NCBI GenBank assembly: GCA_028532985.1
Contig: JANCIK010000011.1
Span: 1,736,001 to 1,800,000 of the forward strand
DNA: 64,000 nucleotides
Reading direction: 5' to 3'
DNA from: Stropharia rugosoannulata
Lineage: Eukaryota > Basidiomycota > Agaricomycetes > Agaricales > Strophariaceae
The number at the start of each line of letters is the position of its first letter. Positions within the stretch are counted from its first letter, which is position 1. Both the position numbers and the translations under genes were made by a program. Of this stretch, positions 54,755 through 64,000 are shown in pieces. The notes beneath the pieces are model-generated. The model ran no database searches. It was not told where the DNA came from and saw only the letters and a program-made list of their open reading frames with translations.

Positions 54755-57700
54755 CTAGTTGTAACTGCGACATAACTCCCACTGCGGGCCATGTACATAG
54801 TTACTAAGGTCAAGCTCAGTGCCAACTGCGGCAAACAAACACTTTGTCCAGGGCGTAAAGAATCCAGGAAGGTGATTATGCGGGACCCAAAAGAGAAGTT
54901 GTCCCTTTGGACCTAATACCCAGCCGTCTTCCTGAGTCATGATAAATTCATTCCAATCCTTGTTTACTGTGACATTGTCAGGCATGCCTTCGAAGAGCCA
55001 CTGAGGCTCACGTAATGAATGGGATGGGTTTGAAGAAAAACAGATGCGCTGCGTCGGAGAGACTACTTGTCTGTCTGTGATAGCTGGTAAACTGGGTGCC
55101 GTCCAGAGTCGAATTGTCTTATCGCGTGCAGCGGAGACAATATACTTTCCGTCTGGGGAGATAGCAACTGACGTTATTTCGTCGGTGTGTCCTCGCAAGG
55201 GTATTCCAATTTCTTTCCCCGTTTCAGCATTCCAAAGTCGAATGGTTTTGTCATCTGAACCGGATATCATATGTGTTGCGTCTGGAAAAAATGCTATTGA
55301 TCGAATCCATTTTGAATGCCCGACAAGCGGCATAACCATCTCTTCTCCTGTTTTTCCCGTCCATATATGAATCATTCTCCCTAGAATACTTGAAATAATA
55401 TGCCATTTCCCATCAGCTGAGAACTGAATGAATGTTATAGAGCTATTCATATCCCAGTTGCTGCTCCCTGTGAATGGTACACCATCAGCTTTGTGTTTGT
55501 CGATATTCCATTTGCGGATGGTTTTATCATAGGCACCAGATAGTATGCACGAACTGTCACCAGGCAGAAAAGCAATGGATGAGATATATTGGCCATGACC
55601 TCTGAAAGGCGGTGCAACCAGCTTCCCTGTTTCTGCGTCCCAGATGCAAATTGACCTATCAGAAGAGCCCGAGACTATACGTCTGCCATCCGGAGAACAG
55701 GCAATGCAACTAACGGCACCTGAGTGTCTGCTCAACGACGGAAGAATTTGTTTGCCAGTCTCCATATCCCACACCCGGACTGTCCCATCATCTGAACCAG
55801 AAATCAAGCGGTCACCGTTGGACGAGAAGTCTAGGCAGTTCACCCTTTTAGTATGGCCATAGAGCGGTCCAAGGATAGCATTTCCTGTGTTTGCGTCCCA
55901 AACAGAAATGGTGTCGTTTTGAGAGCTTGCGATGAATCTCCCATCCTGAGAGTATCGGAGGCAATGAACAGTTGTGTTTACTTGTTGATGGGTAAGACTA
56001 TTCCGAACCTGAGCATTCCAAATGCGGAGAGTGTTGTCTGTGGATGCAGAGACGATGCGTTTGCCGTCTTTTGATAAAACTACTGCCTTCACCCAAGATT
56101 TGTGGTCTTCAAAGGAAGCCAGAGTCTGGCCAGCCTCCAAGTCCCACATTCGGATTGTACCATCTTCAGAGCCAGAAATTATATGCCTGTTGTCCCCCGA
56201 GAATATGACGGAGGCAATCGGACCTGTATGCCCTGTCAATGAATGAACTAATACACCTTGTTCGTTCTCGATTATCCAGACACAGATGATTTTGTCGTCC
56301 GAGCCGGATACCAGCAGATTTGCGCCCGAAGAAAACGCTACGGAATTAACTGGCGCTGTATGACCGCACATAGGGCTTTGTGGAGCTTCGTTGTAAGATT
56401 CCATACTCCAGATACGTACGGTCTTGTCCTCTGATCCTGATGCAAAGAATCGTCCATTGGATGTAAATGTCACAGAATTAACTGATTTGGTATGTCCGAC
56501 GAGCGTTACAGGCGATTCTTTGCTGTTTTCCCAGTCCCAGATGCGAATTGTTCTGTTGCATGAAGCGGAAACTATGTATTTTCCGTCCGGAGAGAAACTC
56601 ACGGACCTCACATCGTCCGTATGGCCTTGAAGTGGAGCTGCCAGTGCTTCACCAGTGAAAACGTTCCAAATACGCAAGCATCTGTCATATGAACCAGTCA
56701 CGACGAAATGTCCGTCAGAAGACACTGATAAGCAAGTAACTGGGCTACGATGACCGGAGTCCCTTTCAATGATGGTTTCGCCCGTTTCGCTATCCCAGAC
56801 GCGGATAGTCTTATCCCATGACCCAGAGAAGATACGCTTACCATCTGGGGAGAAGGACACGCAAGTAACCCAACCCGTGTGTCCAGTTAGTACCCTTTGG
56901 CACGCGGGCCAAGTAGTAGCCTGCCCAGAAGCGAGGCGCAGGACTCGAAGGAAGGATGAAGAGAAGTGTTTGTATATGATGGATCTCGTTGGTGTAAAGG
57001 GAAGTGCTGATAGGTAGATATGCGGCGCGCTTTGGGCGATCATGCCGCCGAACATGCGGACGAAATTCTGACCTTCGACTAGAAACTCATGTAGGATTCC
57101 CTGAGCCTTGACGTTCTGCAGCACTGGTGGATTAGAGCTTTATATTAAGACGTAAAGAAGTTGGACGTACAGATACCCATGCCAGAACTGACGCCAGAGA
57201 GGGAGCAGCAATTGACACAGATTTAAGAAGACTTAAGACCTCCAACCAGAAGAGAAAACATTGGCCCATAAATGTCTCGACATTCTCAGCAGCTTCCTCG
57301 CTGTATGGTTGCATCTGTACATGATTTGTCCAGTATCGACAGGAGTAGGACAATTGAGCGGAAACTAGCTGTTTCGTCCGCTCCGCCAAGTCGGGAATAT
57401 CAGAATTAAATCGGTACGAGCTTCCCAGCCGACATATATTGAAATGCAACTCATCGTTCATCACCCGAAGACAAGCTGAAGCCAGATTACTGACGTGTAG
57501 TGATTTATCGACGTAGAATTTTTTGCTGCGAGATGCATCCGTAAGGTAATCATGGAAAGAGGAATGAAGAAGGCGAATGGGAATAGAAGGGTCAGTAGTT
57601 CCGCTTAAGAGTGCTCCCATGTGCTTTATGACAAGCCTGACATCGTTGGCATCTGCTGAGCTAGTAGGAAAGTTGTTACGCATTGTCGATAATGCCTGCA

Positions 57701-59205
57701 GGGATAGTGGTTCAAAGGTAGTAAGGATTTGAGCCATCACAGAGCAGAAAAGGTTAAGGCTATCTTCATCCTCTTCGGGAATGATTGTCTGGAGAACGGT
57801 TTCATACAAATGGTCCAGTTTACCCAGTGCGCTGGCCGCAGGCATTTCCATAAGCTTCTTAAATTGCTTTTTTGGATCCGAAATCTGGCCGGTGCCTTTG
57901 ATAAGCTCGCAGGCAACATAAGCCCACTGGAAAAGACCTTCTGATCGCTCCGCCAGTAGACCGATTTTTGTATCATCGAAAAATTCTCCGTCAACTTGCC
58001 ACAGCTGAAAAAAGATATAAGCCGCTATGTCCCGGATGATAATAGACTTCGGGACCATGTTTAAGTCCATATACAGGACATGGGCACTCTGCGCGAGTTT
58101 CTCGGTTATGTCATCCAAAGCGCGCGATGTTAGAAGGAAACGGATATTAGAAGGCAATCGGCCAACTTCGTTAGCCAGGATAGAGAGTAGCTTGCTGCGT
58201 GACGACGGTGGCCCACTTTCGTCTAGGGCGTCGATGATAATTAGAATGGGCCCCGCGTCGCAGAGATTCCGTGCCGGGTTGACGATGAAGTGGTCCCACT
58301 GCTGGGACAAATCGCGCGTCGATTTGAGCCAGACCCTTTGACGTACAGCATTGGCTATGTCTTCCTTAAAGTCAGAGTTGCGCGCGGCCAAGTCCCGAGC
58401 GATAGTACTGAACAACTTCTCGTGACGGCACTCAGCGAGGAAGGCCTTGTCAAATACGAAGCAGGAGCCTAGTTCGTTGTTTCGGTCGAATTCAATGGCG
58501 ATTGTATGCGCTATTGCCGACTTCCCCGTGCCTGCTGCTCCATGTAACCAAAGGATGCGCGGAGCGCTGGGGTCAGAATTATGTGCCCATTCTCTGATTT
58601 CGTCAATTACTTCTGTACGAGTGTCAGGAAGGCACTGTTTTCCCGAGTTGTAAGCAGCATCGCTTGCGTACGCAAGACCACTGAGTTCTTCCAATGCAAG
58701 GTGTGAGCAATGATATTCAATCCATGTTTGCACCAGCGGAGGAAACTTACCAATGATATCAGGATCCGCTATACATATTTTCAAGATATATGCGTTAATA
58801 CTTCTTCTATTTATGCTGGTTCAAGGACTACCCACCACCAGTATAGTGCTTAAAGTCTCCCCGTACGTGTTGGAATATCACACCTTCAAGTACGAAATCA
58901 TGAGCGTTGTTGAAATACTGTAGACCGGACGGTGTCTCTTGTGTAGGGGGAGAAGCTGGCTCTGTTGCTTGTCAATCCTCGTGGCACTTAAGATGATTAG
59001 TGAGATGCGCACGATTGATATTTGGAACGGGAGGTGAAGACGCTGTACTGCTCGATGCTAAGGCTGTTGATGTCCACCCATTTTGACTAGATGTGGTCGG
59101 GAGAGGATTGTGTGGCCTGATACCATCAAACGCTTCAATCCTTTTTTGGCTCAGACGGTTTTCATCTTTATTGGACCTCAAGAATCGAGAAAATCGATTT
59201 GACAT
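54755..59205 (-). CDS. NACHT-WD40 NLR-like receptor
   Basis: STAND-type NTPase of the fungal NLR class, thought to act in non-self or stress recognition. ATG 59205 gives a basic N-tail (MSNRFSRFLRSNKDENRL). A further exon reads LQYFNNAHDFVLEGVIFQHV RGDF, split here for length. After an intron comes the 57132-58784 exon with FPPLVQTWIEYHCSHLALEE and the NACHT domain: Walker A LHGAAGTGKSAIAHT, Walker B ILIIIDALDE, sensor-like FLLTSRALDD. A winged-helix/helical linker ends APSLASVLAW. A 70-bp intron (GTATCT...CTGCAG) joins it in phase to NVKAQGILHEFLVEGQNF. Then 14 WD40 repeats, enough for two seven-blade propellers, and a conserved tail (FWVPHNHLPG, GPQWELCRSYN). The two large open frames are one gene. 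The N-terminal exon joins are approximate. Repeats are diverged, not recently amplified. Confidence 0.9.
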
Positions 59206-59630
59206 CCTCTGAATTCAAACAACTGCAGCACGGACGGAGGGATGATGGAAGAGAGGAACAACAATGTATGTTTGAACAGCCCCGATATACATGGTGTGAT
59301 GTGTTCTAAAAGTGTACGGCCCTGCAGAGCTTCCCAGTTACATTAAATGCAGTCACTGACTCACAGCCTCATGAAAACAGACGCCACAATAATACAAATA
59401 CAGTGTGTTGACAACATAATGGTCCAAATTACTAAGACAACGAGTAAGTAGATGTAGCATAAATAATGCGAAGAAGAAAAGGTATATTCCAAAATAATCC
59501 GCTGTATGAGTGGAAATAAGTACAACATATCGGCGACCAAGCAGGTAAGTATACATGCCAGATACAAACCATAACCAAACCATAACCAAAGATGGAGGGA
59601 TTATAACCTTTATACAACCTTTACATTACA
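59206..59630. other. Intergenic region upstream of the NLR gene
   Basis: About 425 bp, AT-rich, between the NLR start and the stop of the SPX-RING gene; no gene seen. Confidence 0.5.
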
Positions 59631-61719
59631 ACACATGGCTGATTTGGGTCGATACCAAGTTCGCGTAACTCTTCTTCCGAGGCTTCACGTTCGTTCGCCT
59701 TGAGCTTTTCACGAGCTTCAATGGGGAACCAATCTTGCATGAAATTGAGCAGACCCCAATCGACATTAGCTACAACATAGGAAATAGCCATCAATATACA
59801 ATGCGAAAGAAGGGGAAACCGCTATACTCACCCCCACTAGCGGCTAATACAGAAGGAGCTCTGCACATTGGACACCGCTCTTCCTTTCTCTTTTGCATCT
59901 TCACTAGACACCGAACACAGAACAAATGACCGCATCTCAGCCTCACCGGCTTGAACGCCAAGGCCGTGCAAATAAGACAGGCATAGTCATCCACACTTGG
60001 TACAATGGGGAGTAATGTCTCCCCGAGGGCCTGTACCAGCAGATGAGGGAGTGACAGGGGATGTGTGCGAGCCGCCAGGGCTTGCAAAGCTTGGGGTGCA
60101 GAAGAAGGGGGTGTAGTCCCAGGGGAGAGACCGGGAAAGAATAATGCAGTACGCTTAGCATGTTTTTTGAGTATTTTTCGAGTTGCTTCTGAGTTGGCAT
60201 GAGAGAACTGCCAGAGAAAATATTAATTGTCAGTACTTTTAGCCAAGAGGGAGGCTAAGAGAATGCATGCCTTTTTAATGTTCAAGATGAACAGATTAAG
60301 ATTGAGAAATGTATCGAGTGCCTGGGTACTCTGCTTAAGCTTAAACTGACGCCTATCTCCGGAACGCAACACGCGTTGCGCGAAGAGTTGCAGCCGTTGC
60401 TCACATTCCTCAACAGGATGCTCCCCTCGCCCAACCTCACCAGCCCTCTCGAAAATCTCCATGTCAAGATATATTTGGAATATTTCCCGCCATGCGTAGA
60501 GGTCGTTCTGTAAATAAACAATTAGTTATAAAGATGATGGCAGGGTGAGAAGACGAGAGAAGCGCACCTTCAGTTCCCCTGTCTTCACCCTCACAGTCCC
60601 CGCATGTGTCGTAATGCTCGAAGGAGGATGGAAGTTGGCAGCCACACTTGCAGGGTGCGCAGTATCGGCGATCGTACGTGAAAGGTCCTCCAGGGAATGA
60701 ACAAAATCAGTGTGGATTACACCTAGCCGCTCGGAAATCGCCTCGAGTTTTGTCGACAGAAGGTTGTAGAAGGTGCCGTCATGAACCAAAGGGATGACTA
60801 TCTCCTGTTCTTGCAGCACTGCCCCCATGCTAAATGCTCCCGGACTGCCTGGATCCAAAGAAACCGGAGACTGAGTCACCCCTGGCGAGTATATCGTGTC
60901 GACGGCTTCATTCTCCGGTCTAAAAATAAAAATGACACCGTCATCGACGACGCAGCGATAATCACGACGTTGAGCTCCCCTGACGAACGGTTAGAGCTAA
61001 CAGAACGAAAACTTACCCAGATTTAGGGGGAGCCCGTAGCTCGCTAACGGTAGCACTCTCGCCCTTCCCGCCCTCGAATTGCAGGTTCTGGAACGCCCAC
61101 AACAAGCTCGTGTGACCTATCTCAAGCTCCGGTGCGCTCTCTGCAGTTGACTCTGACGATCCGTCCGCATTCTCTGTGCTCCCGGATTCATCGGCGTCGC
61201 TTCTGAGCCCGTTGGATCCATTACCGGAGCGAGGCGGGAGCGTTGGAAAGGCCAATAAGATGCGTAGCTGGGGTTCAATACGCCCCGACTCAGCATTGAG
61301 CTCGTAAACAACCCGCGTGCGTGGTCCCAACGAAACCTGCATGCCTTCTGTGGGTCCTGCACCTTCGGAAGCGCCGTCGCCTGCGGGGCGTGTCTCATTC
61401 ACCTGGTCGGGTAAGGTAGGCGGCGAGGGTGGGCCAATGAGTTCATGAAGCAATGCGGGCTTCAGCCCCAGCGCTGAAAGCTCGCCGACAATTTGGTTGA
61501 TAACTTTCTTCAGCTGTCAAGTATTTGGTGAATGGTCAGCATTCCAGTACGTTTTGATTTAGCATGGTAACCCAGAAACGCCGTGGAAAGAGCGAGAGAT
61601 AACCAGGGAGAAAGAAAAAGAGAGAAAGTTCTACATACCTCTCGGTACTGTATGGCGCTTTCCCTGAGGTCTGGAGGAAGGGCGAGCAACAGCTGTGCGT
61701 ATGTCTTCGAGAAATGCAT
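59631..61719 (-). CDS. SPX-RING E3 ubiquitin ligase with C-terminal CaaX box
   Basis: Predicted ubiquitin ligase with an SPX inositol-pyrophosphate-sensing domain. ATG 61719 gives MHFSKTYAQLLLALPPDLRE and SAIQYREL|KKVINQIVGEL, the SPX start, with intron 1 after YRE. A long acidic Ser/Gly insert (SGNGSNGLRSDADESGSTEN) interrupts the SPX domain, as often in fungi. Then come IVIPLVHDGTFYNLLSTKLE, the helical YAWREIFQIYLDMEIFE and STQALDTFLNLNLFILNIKK core, and FSHANSEATRKILKKHAKRT (SPX C-terminal basic helix). The C3HC4 RING follows: YACLICTALAFKPVRLRCGH LFCVRCLVKM and RCPMCRAP. The last exon is NVDWGLLNFMQDWFPIEARE ... LRELGIDPNQPCVVM. CVVM is a good farnesylation (CaaX) signal, so membrane anchoring is likely. 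Phosphate-linked function is inference from the SPX domain. Confidence 0.9.
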
Positions 61720-64000
61720 GGGCGGCCCCTTGAGTGCAAAGCAACTTCCGTCCTAATAGGATAGAATAATAGCCAGACAGTAGTGCGTACGATTAGCCGT
61801 TAATCCGATGTCCCGAGCACAGGCAAAGTGCAAGCTCTGGAGTCGCTGGCGGCATATGGTGGTTCAAGCAAGCAGGATTCTTATTTGAGCCATGTCCCTT
61901 TTGTCAAAACGGCGATCGATTTGTCCGCCGGTCACTTGACTCGTTTTGTCTGTTTTAGGAACTAATTTATATGTTCGATTTCCGTAAACTTTGCATATAA
62001 ACCGCTCTATGTAGCGTAAACCGCGCGGAAGTGATTGCCCAGCACAAGGAGCTGTCTAGTACGTTCGAGATCAAGAATTGATAGCATCAGAAGCCAGCGA
62101 ATAGATATATCAGATTCGTCGTAAAAATACTGCTTTCTTCCGGAAAGCAGCGCATCTGTCTGAGAAGTCAGCTTGCGGGAAAGCTTGGCTTTTTTAATTA
62201 ATTCGGATTGTCACGACTTGGAAATAACCATTCAATACTCAATTTTCGATGAAGATTCAACTGAGTGGCTGATGACTTGTGTCACTAGTTCATGCGTGAA
62301 CAAAATGCTTGCGCGTAAAGATTCGTGCGTGGTGCGCGAAGGTGCGTAAACGTAAACGATGCGCGTCAGTGCGTGGTACATATTACTGTATGTACTGTAT
62401 TATTACATGATGGCCAATTAAAATAGCTTTCGGTGAGGGTAAGTATGACGAGCGTTAAGAACCGTGAACGGCCCGGTGGAGTGTTATACAATTATAATGC
62501 ATTCGTGCATACATCTTTTCCACATGCGGAGTTAGAGTGCGTGAATGATTCTGAAGTTGCGCCTGTGTGAGTGCATGCAGTGACCGTAAGCACTTCTATA
62601 GGGCCTATAGAGGGCACGCTGAGTCAAACCTAACTTCTGACCAACGTTTTTGCTAATACATAGCCCCAGAATCAATCACAAGGGTTCCTTTCGGGACTAG
62701 TACGCCTACTTGCGCAGGTAACATCTAAATGCGGTAGGGATTTTACTAAATATAGGAGATTTGCACCTAGCTTACGGAACGTCTGCGGTGGGTGTACCGT
62801 GGCCCATAGACGACATCGCTGGTTAAATTGGGGTTCTCGTTTCGAAGAATATGATTATCGAGATATGAGGATGTAGGGATAATACATCATCAGATGTAGT
62901 TTGCAATGGCGAAGAATATTTTATACAGATTAGTGATGCCCCAGGGAGGTTTCATGTGTGGGCGGACAGTATTGATTGTTCCTTGTAGAGCCCCGGGCGC
63001 CTGGGTGCTTTGTATAACCTGTGTTATTCGAACGTATAATTTCTTTCATAGGTTTTCGGAACTTCCTCGGCAACTTTGACTATGCTGTTCAAACGTTGTC
63101 AATACTCTCCTGATACGCTGCGTACACTACAAAATCAGTAAGTTCCTTTGTTCTACACTTTGAGTTTTGCCAGTGTTTGTCCTTGAGGAATTTTTCTAAG
63201 CAATGGTCCCAGCTAAGTCCCGGACCCGGTTGGATTTACTCATATACTCTTCCAGATGATCTCTTAGAATTAGCCGTACCCCAAGTAACAAGTAGTTCAG
63301 TAGAGTTCGAAAATGCTTTTGAACGTTGAAATGTTGAAAGGTGAACTTCGATTCATTTTTGGGATGATGTAGTAACAATGCGGCCACCATGAGACATGCA
63401 TGCATATTACGTAGGACTTGAGTAGGACAGGTAGGGTTGTCTTGGTAATTATACTTAACACGGCTTAACATGCCGCCTGCGCAGCTCTGTCCAGCCCCAA
63501 CGACATGCGTCATCACATACGATATATGTACACTTAATTTGTCCAACAATTCTCAGAGGCAGTCAGCACCATTATCCAACAACTTAGGCCGACCATATCA
63601 TAACATATAATAATTTAAAAAAGGAATCCGGAAGTAAGCAAGCAATGCATGGTCGAACGATAATTCCACAAAGGGGGACAGAAATTACACATAGAAAAGC
63701 ATCAGCTACTGGAAACACAGTGAACATAGGAGACGGGGAGAGATCCGGGCACGAAGCAAGAGGCGTAAGTAAACTGTCCTACGGAGAAAAATTCGTGCAT
63801 TCCATTTTCTCGTGCTTGCGAGATTGTTGCGTTGGTTAGCAGGAGCGGAAGCGACGAAGTGGGATTAACATGACGTAGATACTACAGGGCGGGCGGGAGA
63901 TGGTCGGGGTAACTGTGGGCAGGGATGGGGTGTCGGCATACGCTATAGACGGCGCACGTTTAGTGTTTCGTTGCGCGCACAATCGAAACGATAATGATGA
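61720..64000. other. Long gene-free right end
   Basis: About 2.3 kb with no supportable gene. It holds the SPX-RING promoter, a gtgcgt/gcgcg-rich patch near 62285-62375 and ordinary AT-rich sequence. The longest open frame (63196-63549, -) starts with TTG, not ATG, and resembles no family I know. Confidence 0.45.

Noticed and set aside
63196..63549. 117-aa minus-strand ORF
   Set aside because: TTG start, no domain, isolated in a gene-free region.
1..64000. CRISPR array, tRNA/rRNA genes, transposase or reverse transcriptase
   Set aside because: No regularly spaced repeats, no tRNA B-box contexts, no catalytic motifs of mobile elements were found by eye.

Overview
This window is from a basidiomycete fungus, most likely an Agaricomycete. 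Genes are dense and split by many short GT-AG introns of about 40-80 bp. The gene set fits: NACHT-WD40 receptors with the Agaricomycete-type N-terminus, tandem F-box proteins, orphan multi-pass membrane proteins, a GH12 secreted glucanase and an etherase-like glutathione transferase. All gene models were built by hand from the sequence, using family alignment recalled from knowledge and splice-phase checks. No database search was run.

Layout. 1-4.4 kb: a partial MFS monocarboxylate-type permease (-), divergent from an acyl-CoA-oxidase-like flavoprotein (+). 6.6-8.3 kb: UBR7-type UBR-box/PHD protein (-). 8.95-11.2 kb: an intact protein made only of the hydantoinase-B half of 5-oxoprolinase (+). 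12.4-13.0 kb: F-box pseudogene. 13.5-14.6 kb: unrecognised gene with a coiled-coil tail. 15.2-21.5 kb: tandem array of short-chain dehydrogenases (three intact copies, one frameshifted and 3'-truncated, one decayed relic). 21.9-26.0 kb: two intact single-exon F-box paralogs sharing upstream sequence with the 12.4-kb pseudogene. 26.3-28.0 kb: WASP. 28.6-29.9 kb: orphan multi-pass membrane protein (-). 32.3-34.2 kb: GST (+) convergent with GH12 endoglucanase (-). 34.9-38.5 kb: small CsbD-like protein (-) divergent from Ase1/PRC1 (+). 39.3-41.0 kb: second orphan membrane protein (-). 42.4-42.8 kb: small ORF with an NLR-type N-terminal motif (-). 43.7-46.0 kb: proteasome-assembly-chaperone-like protein (-) head-to-head with Cdc4 myosin essential light chain (+). 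46.0-47.5 kb: gene-free, hairpin-rich. 47.5-54.6 kb: complete DNA polymerase epsilon catalytic subunit (+). 54.8-59.2 kb: NACHT-WD40 receptor (-). 59.6-61.7 kb: SPX-RING ubiquitin ligase ending in a CaaX box (-). 61.7-64 kb: no gene seen.

How it fits together. The housekeeping genes (POL2, ase1, cdc4, WASP, UBR7, SPX-RING) are single-copy and structurally normal. Ase1, Cdc4 and WASP all act in spindle, cytokinesis or actin work, but nothing suggests co-regulation. The fast-evolving part is 11-26 kb, where SDR and F-box genes have duplicated and decayed together, apparently as a linked unit. The NLR region is the other accessory part. No transposase, reverse transcriptase, polyketide or peptide synthase, tRNA, rRNA or CRISPR was seen.
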